This document shows positions 1-7,763 of a stretch of DNA of 26,685 nucleotides, in pieces. The position numbers and the translations under genes are program-made. Position 1 is the stretch's first letter. Each line of letters begins with the position of its first letter. Origin of the DNA: Christensenella sp. UBA4626 (GTDB lineage: Bacteria > Bacillota > Clostridia > Christensenellales > UBA1242); the NCBI GenBank assembly GCA_002406115.1, contig DHNC01000025.1, positions 1-26,685 on the forward strand, given 5' to 3'. The notes under the pieces were generated by a model. The model searched no databases, had not been told where the DNA came from, and saw only the letters and a program-made list of their open reading frames with translations.

Positions 1-27
1 TAATAAATATTTTTTATTATTTTTGGA

Positions 28-672
28 TTATTTATTTAAAGTTTTATTGTATTTTTTACATTCTTTATATTTGCTTGCAAGTTTTTGCAAAGCATACAAA
101 CGGGACTCATATTCATATCTTGTGAGCACAGTTTCGTTGTTGTCTGTCCTTCCAATATGGTGGAGCAAATATTTGTTGCCTGATGCAATGAGTGCTCTAA
201 AATATAATGGATTTTCAAAAACGCTTAAATAAAGTTCATCCAAAAAGTCCTGATATTCCTCTTCTTTTCGATTGATAACTTTTCCTTGCCAATACAACTT
301 TCCGTCGTTGCCCCAAAAGTCGAAAGAATTGCACGCACGGGTGTGATAAGCGTCCACGCCTGCGTATTTAAACACCTTGTTTTGTGTCTTTTTATCTTTG
401 TATTTTATGCCCTGCAAAACAGATTCTATCGAGGCAACTTTTTTGTGTCTAAATGTAAAACTCATAGGGTAAAGGTTTGACAAAACTCTTGAAATGCTAT
501 TCCTTGAAGTGTATTTCACTGTTATAAAATTGTCACCTTCCCAAACGATAGAATTGCCGTCATCAATCAAAATATCGTCAAAGTAATACGAATTTTCAAC
601 TTGTTTAACGGCATGCATATTAAAACTATTTCTTAAGTTTTTAAATTCTTCTTTTATCTTTTTATCTATCAT
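28..672 (-). CDS. NADAR-like protein (putative ADP-ribose / N-glycosidase family)
   Basis: A 214-residue soluble protein. Residues 64-72 read LSNLYPMSF and residues 81-90 read SIESVLQGIK, which match the N-terminal NADAR/YbiA signature (LSNFYP..F followed by a svE..xQxxK helix). Residues 127-135 (YWQGKVINR) and 152-171 (FENP.YFRALIASGN..LLH) match the later W...R and KF.qNP.lr..LlaTG segments. The usual C-terminal WG box is not evident; this copy has DNNETVLTRYEY instead, so it is a divergent member. NADAR proteins remove ADP-ribose or cleave N-glycosidic bonds, in riboflavin intermediates (YbiA) or in ADP-ribosylated guanine (DarT-NADAR systems). The start is fixed by a GAGAGGTG Shine-Dalgarno five bases upstream. 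Its downstream neighbours lie outside the window, and no DarT-like partner is visible. The family call is inference from motifs. Confidence 0.6.
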   Translation of the reverse strand: MIDKKIKEEFKNLRNSFNMHAVKQVENSYYFDDILIDDGNSIVWEGDNFITVKYTSRNSISRVLSNLYPMSFTFRHKKVASIESVLQGIKYKDKKTQNKVFKYAGVDAYHTRACNSFDFWGNDGKLYWQGKVINRKEEEYQDFLDELYLSVFENPLYFRALIASGNKYLLHHIGRTDNNETVLTRYEYESRLYALQKLASKYKECKKYNKTLNK

Positions 673-777
673 CTTTTCACCTCTCTTTGACCTTTTTTCT
701 TATTTTTATATTATCAAATTAAACCTTTCAGGGCAATCAAAACAAGAGCAAAGTTTTTTTAAAACCTATCAAAAAAT

Positions 778-807
778 TTGATTATTGCCATAAGTTTGTT
801 GTATAAT
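778..807 (+). promoter_or_regulatory. rubrerythrin promoter with a possible PerR box
   Basis: TTGATT (778-783), an 18-base spacer and a perfect TATAAT (802-807) lie about 45 bases before the rubrerythrin ATG. The -10 box is the left half of an inverted repeat (801-815, GTATAATAATTATGT) that resembles the PerR operator TTATAATNATTATAA. Confidence 0.65.
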
Positions 808-851
808 AATTATGTTTTAATTATGAAACAAACACACTTAAAGGAGAAAAT

Positions 852-1394
852 ATGAAAGAATTGAAGGGCAGCCAAACTGAAAAAAATTTGATGACAGCAT
901 TTGCTGGTGAAAGTCAAGCCAGAAATAAGTATACTTTTTATGCAAGCAAGGCAAAGAAAGAAGGATATGAGCAGATTGCTGCAATATTTACTGAAACAGC
1001 GGACAATGAAAAGGAACACGCAAAATTGTGGTTCAAATTATTGCATGGCGGCGAAGTTCCAGACACTTTGACAAACCTCAAAGATGCTGCGGCTGGTGAA
1101 AATTACGAGTGGACAGATATGTACAAACAATTTGCCGCAACTGCCAAAAAGGAAGGCTTTGCAGAAATTGCAAAGATGTTTGAAGGTGTTGCAAAAATTG
1201 AGGCAGAACACGAAGCAAGATACAATGCCTTGGCAGAAAATGTTAAAACAAAAAAATGTTTTGTAAAAAAGGAAGTGGTTGTGTGGGTATGTCGCAATTG
1301 TGGTCATAGACATATTGGCAAAACTGCACCAAAAGTTTGCCCAGTTTGTGCTCATCCACAATCATATTTTGAAATTGCAAGCAGCAATTATTAA
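852..1394 (+). CDS. rbr: Rubrerythrin (non-haem diiron peroxidase)
   Basis: A 180-residue cytosolic enzyme that reduces hydrogen peroxide in anaerobes, taking electrons through its rubredoxin domain. Residues 1-130 form the four-helix diiron domain, with ligand motifs E20 (GESQARN), E53-x-x-H56 and E117-x-x-H120. Residues 145-174 form the rubredoxin-like domain, with C147-x-x-C150 and C163-x-x-C166 (CRNCGHRH, CPVCAHPQ). The length and domain order are those of classical rubrerythrins, so the gene looks intact. An AAGGAG Shine-Dalgarno at 841-846 fixes the start. It is monocistronic, with its own promoter and a terminator shared with the convergent gene downstream. PerR-type control is suggested by the operator-like repeat at the -10 box. 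Confidence 0.97.
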   Translation: MKELKGSQTEKNLMTAFAGESQARNKYTFYASKAKKEGYEQIAAIFTETADNEKEHAKLWFKLLHGGEVPDTLTNLKDAAAGENYEWTDMYKQFAATAKKEGFAEIAKMFEGVAKIEAEHEARYNALAENVKTKKCFVKKEVVVWVCRNCGHRHIGKTAPKVCPVCAHPQSYFEIASSNY

Positions 1395-1472
1395 AATTTA
1401 TCTAACAAAAATCCACGCAAGGCATTGCTAAATTGCAAAATCTAATTTAAAGATAACCAATTTGTTTAGCTA

Positions 1473-1503
1473 ATGTTCATAAATATGGTTTGTTGTTTAC
1501 AAC
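1473..1503 (-). repeat. Post-terminator repeat, diverged copy
   Basis: Read on the minus strand, this follows directly after the U-tract of the shared terminator. It contains ACAACAA and then TATTTATGAACAT, closely matching the copy at 8485-8508 with a small gap. Confidence 0.35.
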
Positions 1504-1545
1504 AAAAAAAACGGCTTAAAATTTAATTTTTAAGTCGTTTTTTTG
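1504..1545. terminator. Bidirectional intrinsic terminator
   Basis: An 11-bp stem (1511-1521 with 1528-1538, one G-U pair) is flanked by seven A on the left and seven T on the right. It can end both the rubrerythrin transcript and the convergent minus-strand gene. Confidence 0.9.
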
Positions 1546-1582
1546 TGTATAATTTAATTTTTTTATAATTTTTTTTAGCAAA

Positions 1583-3283
1583 TTAGTCTAAGAATGACAA
1601 TTGTTCGATATTTGAATCATCTTCGGTTTTTGTTTCATCATCTGCTTCTGATGGGGTAGACATTGCACTGCTAAGGCAAGAACGTACAGTTGCGCTTACA
1701 GCCAATTCGTCAATGTCGGTGTCATTAGTTTTCTTAACAACAACTTTGTCCTTTGTGCCATCAGCACGTGTAACAATAACATTGTATTGAGATTTAAGTT
1801 CTTTAACACGAAGTTCAGGATTTCTAGAAGCTGCTTTTTTAACCAAGTTTTTAACAGATTCTTCGCTTGTTGAAGTTGTGTCTTTTTCAACTGCTTCTGC
1901 ACTTTCTGTGTATGTTTCGGTTGTAACAACTTCTTGTTCAATGGTTTCATCTTGTTCAGCGTTTGCTTCGTCAACAACGTCAACTGTTGCTTCAACTTCT
2001 TCTTCAACAGGTTCTTCAACCGGTGCTGGAATCAGTGAGCATCTAGAAGACAAATTGAATAATGGTGATTGTGCTTCACTGTTGTAATGTTCCAAAGAAA
2101 GTGTGCGAACCAATGAATGGCAAGAGTCTTTAACTGCTTCAACACTATCTTTTTTATCTCTTCCTGCGAAAATTGTTGCATAAATATCAACATTTTCCAA
2201 CTTTTTGTTTGCGCTTGAATAGTTCACGAAATTTGTTCTAACTTCTTTTGACAAGCAATCGTCAATGTAACTTAACAAAAGTTTGCAGTTGTTGTATTGC
2301 TTTTCATCAGATGTTTCACCTTTGCAACGAAGGTCTTGAATATATGCTGCGGCTGCCCACAACAAATTACGATGTTTTTTCTTGTAATGGAAATTTACAA
2401 TATGACGTTGGAACCAGTTGCCAGAATTGTTTTCGATGATTTTGTCATTTGTAGATTTCAATTCTGCCATAAGGTTTTTGATTGGAAGGATAGTGCTTTC
2501 ACTTTGCAAAGTTTTCATATCTTGAATGTCCAAAGCGTCCATTGCTTCCAAATTGCCAGCTTTTGAACCGTATTTTTTTGCATATTTTTGAACTGTCAAT
2601 TTGTGGATACCTGTGAATACGCCAAGACCAACTGGAATGCTTACAAGCGCACCAGCAGTGAACCATGAAAAGAAGTTTGCTACTGGGTTAGGTGATACAA
2701 AACTTGAATTAGCAACTACTGGCAAACCAGAAAGAATGCCACCAATAATGCCACCAACACCAACTGTTGCCAATGCTGGCAAACCAATTTTCTTTGCTAA
2801 GAAACTACGAATAGGATGAGTTTTTGGAACTTCCATATTTTTGTCGTACATTTTAAATTCATTTTGAAGTTTTTCGTATGATTCTTCTTTCAAATCCAAA
2901 GCAATTGAATTTGCTGCAAGTTGTTGAGTTAAGTCAGTAAAGAAACTTTCTTTTGAGCAGGTTGCAGTGTCAACAATTGTTGAAGCGTTTTGAATCAAAA
3001 ATTCAACAATGCTTGTATATTTGTTTATATCTCTTTGTTTGCGGTCTGCCAACAATGAGTAGTCCAAAGTTGAACTTGAATAGTGACTGTCGGCACGGAA
3101 AGAAGAGTCGCTGTAACTAACGGTTTCATCCGAAATCACTGATTTGTTCAACTTCAATGATGAGGCAATATTAAAGAGATCGTTATTCACACCGTATGCT
3201 GAAAAACTAGAAGTTACTGTATCGTCTGCCAAATAATGGTTACAAATAAAAATAAATTCATTGATTGAAATAGATGTTCTCAT
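1583..3283 (-). CDS. Unknown protein with two TM segments and an acidic C-terminal linker
   Basis: I do not recognise this 566-residue protein. No signal peptide is visible. Residues 1-160 are hydrophilic and Ser-rich. Two hydrophobic, Gly-rich segments follow at about 167-190 (GLPALATVGVGGIIGGILSG) and 203-226, so both ends probably face the cytoplasm. Residues 240-420 look helical. Residues 420-480 are an acidic Glu/Thr/Val linker. Residues 480-530 are a small basic segment (VKELKSQYNVIVTRADGTK) that could be a beta-rich domain. The last residues, EQLSFLD, weakly resemble a beta-clamp binding peptide. An AAGGGGGA Shine-Dalgarno (3293-3300) fixes the start. Two strong promoters drive it and a terminator follows. 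A membrane scaffold or envelope role is only a guess. Confidence 0.85.
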   Translation of the reverse strand: MRTSISINEFIFICNHYLADDTVTSSFSAYGVNNDLFNIASSLKLNKSVISDETVSYSDSSFRADSHYSSSTLDYSLLADRKQRDINKYTSIVEFLIQNASTIVDTATCSKESFFTDLTQQLAANSIALDLKEESYEKLQNEFKMYDKNMEVPKTHPIRSFLAKKIGLPALATVGVGGIIGGILSGLPVVANSSFVSPNPVANFFSWFTAGALVSIPVGLGVFTGIHKLTVQKYAKKYGSKAGNLEAMDALDIQDMKTLQSESTILPIKNLMAELKSTNDKIIENNSGNWFQRHIVNFHYKKKHRNLLWAAAAYIQDLRCKGETSDEKQYNNCKLLLSYIDDCLSKEVRTNFVNYSSANKKLENVDIYATIFAGRDKKDSVEAVKDSCHSLVRTLSLEHYNSEAQSPLFNLSSRCSLIPAPVEEPVEEEVEATVDVVDEANAEQDETIEQEVVTTETYTESAEAVEKDTTSTSEESVKNLVKKAASRNPELRVKELKSQYNVIVTRADGTKDKVVVKKTNDTDIDELAVSATVRSCLSSAMSTPSEADDETKTEDDSNIEQLSFLD

Positions 3284-3314
3284 GGTTTAAATTCCCCCTT
3301 TGAATACGTCGTAA

Positions 3315-3343
3315 AGTATAAGGCACATTTGGTGGTTTGTCAA
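3315..3343 (-). promoter_or_regulatory. Proximal promoter of the 1583-3283 gene
   Basis: Minus strand: TTGACA (3343-3338), 17-base spacer, TATACT (3320-3315). This is a near-perfect sigma-A promoter about 32 bases before the ATG. Confidence 0.9.
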
Positions 3344-3481
3344 TACCCAATTTTGAAAAATTTTTAATTTGAGATATGTAAACCGAGTGTAAAATTGTCT
3401 AAAAATGTCAAATTGATAATTTTATTGTGTAATTTTTCCAATTTAATCATCTTTAAGCCATTATATCTTTGGACGGTGGAT

Positions 3482-3510
3482 ACAATATCACCAAATCTTC
3501 GATTTGTCAA
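3482..3510 (-). promoter_or_regulatory. Distal promoter of the 1583-3283 gene
   Basis: Minus strand: TTGACA (3510-3505), 17-base spacer ending TGA (extended -10), TATTGT (3487-3482). It would give a leader of about 190 bases containing a 28-codon ORF (ATG at 3450) of doubtful meaning. Confidence 0.55.
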
Positions 3511-3682
3511 TGGGGTAAAATAGAAAAATAGCCAAAATTTATGTGTTTTTTTAAGGAAATGCGTAAAAATATCTGTTTTTAACTTAAAATTAACAAAAAA
3601 TATCATATTTTTTTATAAATTTTAAACGTTTTACGAATTGAACGTGTAAAAATTATAAAGTCGATTGTCAAACGCCGAGTTA

Positions 3683-3710
3683 CAAAAAAAAATGAGCACA
3701 TGCTCATTTT
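3683..3710 (-). terminator. Intrinsic terminator of eno-cmk
   Basis: A 7-bp stem, AATGAGC/GCTCATT (3691-3697, 3702-3708), is followed on the minus strand by a run of U from the A-tract 3683-3690. It lies just after the cmk stop. Confidence 0.85.
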
Positions 3711-3728
3711 TAAATTTGAAATTTTAAT

Positions 3729-4376
3729 CTATTTAAGTTTTATGAATGACAAAATTTCATCAACAACTTGTTCAATAGTTTTGTTTGAAGAGTCAACGAT
3801 GATTGCGTTTTTTGGAACAACCAAAGGTGAGATTGGTTTGTGTTTGTCAAATTCATCTCGCTCAATAAGTTGCTTTTTAATTTCTTCAAAACTGATGCCT
3901 GAATTTTTTTTCTGCTCTTCCAAAAATCTGCGTTGGGCACGAATGTTTACATCGCAATCAAGGTAAAATTTGTAGTCAGCATTGGGGAAGACAAAACTGC
4001 CAATATCTCTGCCGTCAATCACAACATTGTGTGAGGTGGCAAAAGACCTTTGGCAATCGTCAATCAAATTCCTTATGGGTTTGTGCTGGCTTACAATCGG
4101 ACTTAGTTCGCTGACAATATTATCTCTAAGGTGTGGTGTATAATCTTTGCCATTGACGTAAACGTGTTGCTCGCCATCGATAAAATTAGTTGTTAAAGTT
4201 ATGTCGTTTGTATCACCGATACCATTTTGTATATCTACGCCGCTTGAAATCAGATAACAAGTTACGCCACGATAAAGTGCACCGGAATTAAAATGGAAAA
4301 AATTTAATTTTTTTGCAACCAATTTTGCAACTGTTGATTTGCCACTGCTTGCTGGGCCGTCAATTGAAATAATCAT
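3729..4376 (-). CDS. cmk: Cytidylate (CMP/dCMP) kinase
   Basis: A 215-residue P-loop kinase that phosphorylates CMP and dCMP with ATP, in pyrimidine nucleotide recycling in the cytosol. The Walker A loop is GPASSGKST (residues 7-15). SGALYR (31-36) takes the place of the usual DTGAMYR. The substrate loop is DGRDIG (121-126), and an Arg-rich LID (NIRAQRR) follows near 144-150. Length is typical of bacterial Cmk. The ATG overlaps the enolase stop in an ATGA junction, so it is translationally coupled to eno. In many Bacillota cmk sits beside rpsA or der, so the enolase partner is less usual. The terminator lies about 20 bases downstream. Confidence 0.96.
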   Translation of the reverse strand: MIISIDGPASSGKSTVAKLVAKKLNFFHFNSGALYRGVTCYLISSGVDIQNGIGDTNDITLTTNFIDGEQHVYVNGKDYTPHLRDNIVSELSPIVSQHKPIRNLIDDCQRSFATSHNVVIDGRDIGSFVFPNADYKFYLDCDVNIRAQRRFLEEQKKNSGISFEEIKKQLIERDEFDKHKPISPLVVPKNAIIVDSSNKTIEQVVDEILSFIKLK

Positions 4377-5629
4377 TTGCTATAAACTCCCTTTTTGCCC
4401 AACTCACGTTCAATGCGGATGAGTTGGTTGTATTTTGCCACACGGTCGGTTCGGCATATCGAGCCGGATTTGATTTGCCCAGCATCCACAGCCACGGCAA
4501 GGTCGGCAATAAAAGTGTCCTCAGTTTCGCCGCTGCGGTGTGAGATTATGGTGCTGTAGCCATTGTCTTTTGCAAGTTGAATTGTTTCAAGCGTTTCGGT
4601 GAGTGTGCCAATTTGGTTCAACTTGATAAGGATTGCATTTGCAACGCCTTTTTCAATGCCGTCTTTTAAAATTTTTGGATTTGTAACAAACACATCGTCG
4701 CCAACGATTTGGATTTTGCTGCCAAGTTTTTTGGTGATTTTTGCCCAGCCAGCCCAGTCATTTTCGCTTAATGGGTCTTCAATTGAAATAATCGGATATT
4801 TTTTGATTAGGTCAGAGTACCATGCAATCATTTGTGCGGTTGTTTTGCTGCCGGCACCGCTTTTTGCCAAAACATATTTTTTTGTTTTTTTATCATAAAA
4901 TTCGCTTGCGGCAATATCCATTGCAATTGCAATATCCTTTTTGGGGGTGTAACCAGCATTTGTTATTGCCTTGACAATTGCGTCCAAAGGTTGTTCGTTA
5001 TTTTTAAAGTTTGGGGCAAAGCCGCCTTCGTCACCGACAGCGGTTGGATATCCCATGCCTTTTAAAACTTTTTTAAGTTCAACAAAAGTTTCGCTTGCCA
5101 TTTGCATTGCCTCGGCAAAAGTTTTTGCGCCAATAGGAACAATCATATATTCTTGGAAATCTACATTGCTATCTGCGTGAGCCCCGCCATTGATAACGTT
5201 CATCATCGGAATAGGTAACTTCATGCCTTTTCCAAGCGTTTTGTATAAAGGTTTGCCTTTATTTATTGCATTGGCTCTTGCTGCGGCAAGGCTTACGGAC
5301 AATATTGCGTTGGCGCCCAAATTTGTTTTAAATTCGGTGCCGTCAAGGTCAAGCATCTTTTGGTCAATAAGTTTTTGCTTTTCCACATCCATACCTATCA
5401 AATGCTTTGCAATGATGTTGTTTACATTGTTTACGGCTTTTGTGACCCCTTTGCCATGAAAGCGAACGCCTCCGTCACGAAGTTCCAAAGCCTCTCGCTC
5501 GCCAGTTGAGGCTCCGCTTGGGACAATTGCGGTTGCTTTTACACCATTTTCCAAAACAACCTCACATTCCACTGTTGGGTTGCCTCGGCTGTCAATAACT
5601 TCGTACGCTGTGATATTTTTGATTTTCAT
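4373..5629 (-). CDS. eno: Enolase (phosphopyruvate hydratase)
   Basis: A 418-residue glycolytic enzyme converting 2-phosphoglycerate to phosphoenolpyruvate. Visible features are SGASTGEREALELRDG (38-53), the catalytic Glu in GDEGGFAP (E201), the Mg ligands D238 (AMDIA), E284 (SIEDP) and D311 (VGDD), the signature ILIKLNQIGTLTET (333-346) with the catalytic Lys (K336), and SHRSGET (363-369). It is slightly shorter than the usual ~430 residues but complete. A GTGAGGT Shine-Dalgarno lies close to the ATG. It is the first gene of a two-gene operon with cmk and has its own extended -10 promoter; no other glycolytic gene is adjacent. Confidence 0.98.
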   Translation of the reverse strand: MKIKNITAYEVIDSRGNPTVECEVVLENGVKATAIVPSGASTGEREALELRDGGVRFHGKGVTKAVNNVNNIIAKHLIGMDVEKQKLIDQKMLDLDGTEFKTNLGANAILSVSLAAARANAINKGKPLYKTLGKGMKLPIPMMNVINGGAHADSNVDFQEYMIVPIGAKTFAEAMQMASETFVELKKVLKGMGYPTAVGDEGGFAPNFKNNEQPLDAIVKAITNAGYTPKKDIAIAMDIAASEFYDKKTKKYVLAKSGAGSKTTAQMIAWYSDLIKKYPIISIEDPLSENDWAGWAKITKKLGSKIQIVGDDVFVTNPKILKDGIEKGVANAILIKLNQIGTLTETLETIQLAKDNGYSTIISHRSGETEDTFIADLAVAVDAGQIKSGSICRTDRVAKYNQLIRIERELGKKGVYSK

Positions 5630-5650
5630 ATTACCTCACTTATATTAGTT

Positions 5651-5680
5651 ATGTTAGCATTTTTTTGTTTTAAAACAAAA
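5651..5680 (-). promoter_or_regulatory. eno promoter and overlapping palindrome
   Basis: Minus strand: TTGTTT (5678-5673), 16-base spacer ending TGC, TAACAT (5656-5651), an extended -10 promoter. The -35 lies inside a perfect 18-bp palindrome (5663-5680, TTTTGTTTTAAAACAAAA) that could be an operator. Confidence 0.55.
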
Positions 5681-5785
5681 CATTTTGTTATCTTGATTAA
5701 ATTTTGAAAAGCAAGAAAAAGATTTATCACTTCCAACGCCGATTTGCCAATTTTTGTAAATTGTTAGACATTTTAAACATCTGTG

Positions 5786-5814
5786 TTGACAAAAACCGAC
5801 AAATGTGATATAAC
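5786..5814 (+). promoter_or_regulatory. Promoter of the WG-repeat gene
   Basis: TTGACA (5786-5791), 17-base spacer, TATAAC (5809-5814). The ATG is 28 bases downstream. Confidence 0.85.
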
Positions 5815-5841
5815 CATCATATACATATTTAGGAGCCGCAT

Positions 5842-6351
5842 ATGAAAGTTGACCAAATGGGCGTATATAAAATGTTGCTTAATGACGAAAATGAAATTGT
5901 TTTTCCACCAATTGCTGATGAAATCAAACCGGTTGGGGAAGCGTTGTGGGCAGTGTATACGGGGCAGCGAATCGGTATCATAAATGGACAGGGCAAAAAA
6001 GTTGTGCCGTTTGATGATTACACTGAATGTTCAACTTTTAGTCATGGCTTGATAAAACTTATAAGGGCAAATGGCACATATAAATATTTCAACAAATTGG
6101 GCAAGTTGATTTATGTGGCGCAGTACGTTGATTATGCTATGGATTTTGACGGCGAAAAAATTAGCCTCATAAATTACGACGAAGATTTCTACACTCACGA
6201 AAGGCAAGTGGCACAAGCGGACGTGTATATTGATTCAGTGGAAAAACCTCACCCAGACGTGGCAAAATTTTTAAAGTCAAGTTATGAAGAAGTTAAATCT
6301 GTTGAGGATGACCAAAATCAGCAAAATCAACAATCAATCTTTAACATTTAA
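5842..6351 (+). CDS. WG-repeat-like protein
   Basis: A 169-residue soluble protein. Residues 48-78 read roughly RIGIINGQGKKVVP..YTECSTFSHGLIKL, which fits the WG/KWG repeat pattern (GyId..G..vip..yd....FsnGla.v). A second, degenerate repeat follows at about 79-110 (NGTYKYFNKLGKLIY). The tryptophans typical of the repeat are mostly replaced. The C-terminus (residues 150-169) is a Glu/Gln/Asn-rich tail. WG-repeat proteins are poorly characterised beta-rich proteins. The start is fixed by AGGAG at 5831-5835. It is monocistronic, with a consensus promoter and a terminator just after the stop. The role is unknown. Confidence 0.75.
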   Translation: MKVDQMGVYKMLLNDENEIVFPPIADEIKPVGEALWAVYTGQRIGIINGQGKKVVPFDDYTECSTFSHGLIKLIRANGTYKYFNKLGKLIYVAQYVDYAMDFDGEKISLINYDEDFYTHERQVAQADVYIDSVEKPHPDVAKFLKSSYEEVKSVEDDQNQQNQQSIFNI

Positions 6352-6353
6352 TC

Positions 6354-6379
6354 AAAAACGGATTTGTTCCGTTTTTTTT
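6354..6379 (+). terminator. Intrinsic terminator
   Basis: A stem of at least six GC-containing pairs, AACGGA/TCCGTT (6357-6362, 6368-6373), is followed by eight T. It starts right after the stop of the WG-repeat gene. Confidence 0.9.
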
Positions 6380-6403
6380 ATGCCAAAATAAAGTGAAATT
6401 TTT

Positions 6404-6427
6404 GGGAATGCAACAATCAAATTTATG
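6404..6427 (+). repeat. Post-terminator repeat, copy 1
   Basis: It reads GGGAATGCAACAATC then AAATTTATG and matches the copy at 19986-20009 at 22 of 24 positions. It lies 25 bases after the terminator U-run. Confidence 0.55.
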
Positions 6428-6538
6428 AATGTGAAAAAAATTTGGTGCGTTTTGAATGATATAAAATTATGAGTTGTTGCAAAATTGTTTGATTAGTTGG
6501 CTTTAAATACAAAATTTTTGTGGCGATGAGCGGAATGC

Positions 6539-6567
6539 TTAACAAAAAATGGGCAATATGCTAAAAT
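6539..6567 (+). promoter_or_regulatory. recX promoter giving a leaderless mRNA
   Basis: TTAACA (6539-6544), 17-base spacer ending TGC, TAAAAT (6562-6567). The ATG begins six bases later, where transcription should start. No Shine-Dalgarno is present. Confidence 0.7.
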
Positions 6568-6573
6568 ATAAAT

Positions 6574-7197
6574 ATGGAAATATATAAAATCAATTTAAAA
6601 TCAGGCAAAAATTCCAATTTGTTTGTTGTGCAAACGGACAAGGGCGAATATGTTGTGCATAGCGATATTATTGTGAAAGATAGGCTGGCGGTTGGGCAAC
6701 TTGACGACGAAAAGTTTTTTAAATCAGTGGAGGAAAGCGACCAAATTGTGGCGTTTAATGTTGCAACAAAATACATTTCTTCCAGCATGAAAACTGAAAA
6801 ACAAATCAAGGATTATTTGTATAAAAAAGAGTTTAAAACAAAAACAATCAATGCCGTTTTGCAAAAAATGAAGGATTATAATTTGATAAACGACTCGCTT
6901 TTTGCAACAAGTTATATTAGAAGCAATCCAAGTTATAGCGTGAACAAATTGAAGCAAAAATTGTTGGGCTTTGGAGTAAAAAAGGAACAACTGTCTGAAT
7001 TGATTTGCGATTTGAGCGATGAGGGAAGTTGTAAGGCAAGTGCTGAAAAATTTTTGAAAAACAAACCTCACTCTCAAAAGGTGAAAGAAAAACTTATCCG
7101 ACATTTGCTTAACAAAGGTTTTAATTGGGGCGATGTAAGCAAAGTGCTTCAACAGTACGAATTTGACGCTGATGAGCAGGATGAATTTTTTGATTAA
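6574..7197 (+). CDS. recX: Regulatory protein RecX
   Basis: A 207-residue RecA modulator. The N-terminal 55 residues form a small beta domain. Three tandem three-helix RecX repeats follow: KTEKQIKDYLYKKEF...VLQKMKDYNLINDSLFA (about 73-111), SVNKLKQKLLGFGV...DLSDEGS (about 122-150), and AEKFLKNKP...HLLNKGFNWGDVSKVLQQ (about 155-195). The family blocks RecA filament growth and tunes recombination and the SOS response. Length is typical. recA is not adjacent. The putative promoter ends six bases before the ATG and no ribosome-binding site is present, so the mRNA is probably leaderless. acpS follows after 167 bases of extremely A+T-rich DNA. Confidence 0.9.
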   Translation: MEIYKINLKSGKNSNLFVVQTDKGEYVVHSDIIVKDRLAVGQLDDEKFFKSVEESDQIVAFNVATKYISSSMKTEKQIKDYLYKKEFKTKTINAVLQKMKDYNLINDSLFATSYIRSNPSYSVNKLKQKLLGFGVKKEQLSELICDLSDEGSCKASAEKFLKNKPHSQKVKEKLIRHLLNKGFNWGDVSKVLQQYEFDADEQDEFFD

Positions 7198-7364
7198 AGT
7201 ATAAAAAATAAAAGCTAAAAATTTAATTGGATAAATTAAAAAATTGTAAATAATTTTAAAAAATATTAAAAAAATCTAAAAAATAAGCAAAAAATGCGAT
7301 AAAAATATAAAAAAATAAGAAATTTTAAATATTTTTTAAAAAATCAATAAAAAAGGAAACAAAA

Positions 7365-7718
7365 ATGATTGGTGTAGATTTAGAAAATAATTCTCGTTTT
7401 GAGCATTATTCAGAGCAAGGGTTGACGAGGATTTTTACGGAAGCCGAATTGAAATACGCAAGGGAATTTGAAAATTGGCAGGAGCATTTGACAGGATTTT
7501 TTTGTGTTAAAGAGGCGTTTGTCAAAGTGGTTGATGAGGATATAGATTATTTGCAGATTGAAGTTTTGCACAAAGAAACGGGCAAGCCATACATAAATCT
7601 TACGCCGTATTTAAAAAGGATTTTTAGGCAAAAAGCGGTTCAAGATGTGGATGTAAGCATATCTCATTGCAAGCAGTTTTCAACCGCCGTTGTTGAGTTG
7701 GTTTGTTTTGCGGATTAA
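7365..7718 (+). CDS. acpS: Holo-[acyl-carrier-protein] synthase
   Basis: A 117-residue phosphopantetheinyl transferase that moves 4'-phosphopantetheine from CoA to acyl carrier protein for fatty-acid synthesis. The N-terminus MIGVDLENNSRF carries the Mg ligand D5 (family motif GIDIVEI.R). FTEAELKYA follows at about 24-32. FFCVKEAFVKV holds the conserved Glu (E50) and Lys. GKPYI, EVLH and VSISH close the family pattern. Length is typical. AAGGA at 7353-7357, seven bases before the ATG, sets the start. No clear promoter is visible in the A/T-only spacer upstream, so it may be co-transcribed with recX. Confidence 0.95.
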   Translation: MIGVDLENNSRFEHYSEQGLTRIFTEAELKYAREFENWQEHLTGFFCVKEAFVKVVDEDIDYLQIEVLHKETGKPYINLTPYLKRIFRQKAVQDVDVSISHCKQFSTAVVELVCFAD

Positions 7719-7728
7719 ACATTTGCTA

Positions 7729-7757
7729 TTGACAAAACTTGGTTTGTGGGGTATGAT
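7729..7757 (+). promoter_or_regulatory. Consensus promoter giving a leaderless mRNA
   Basis: TTGACA (7729-7734), 17-base spacer, TATGAT (7752-7757). An ATG begins exactly six bases later at 7764. An in-frame GTG at 7746 lies upstream of the -10 box and cannot be the start of this transcript. Confidence 0.85.
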
Positions 7758-7763
7758 AAAAAC

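Larger units (their letters stand above)
3284..3728. other. Intergenic region, 445 bp
   Basis: This very A+T-rich spacer holds two minus-strand promoters for the 1583-3283 gene and, at its left-hand end in the minus sense, the cmk terminator. An 80-codon minus ORF (3364-3606) crosses one of the promoters, and I do not think it is coding. No RNA gene is visible. Confidence 0.6.

Noticed and set aside
1583..1603. C-terminal QLSFLD as a DNA-clamp binding motif
   Set aside because: It departs from QL(S/D)LF at two positions, and a two-TM protein is an unlikely clamp partner; kept only as a remark.
3364..3606. An 80-codon minus ORF before the 1583-3283 gene
   Set aside because: It lacks a Shine-Dalgarno, crosses a consensus promoter, and has the Phe/Lys/Asn composition expected from A+T-rich non-coding DNA.
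7746..7763. GTG start for the 7764-8555 gene
   Set aside because: The GTG lies upstream of and overlaps the -10 box of a near-consensus promoter and has no Shine-Dalgarno; the ATG at 7764 fits the promoter.
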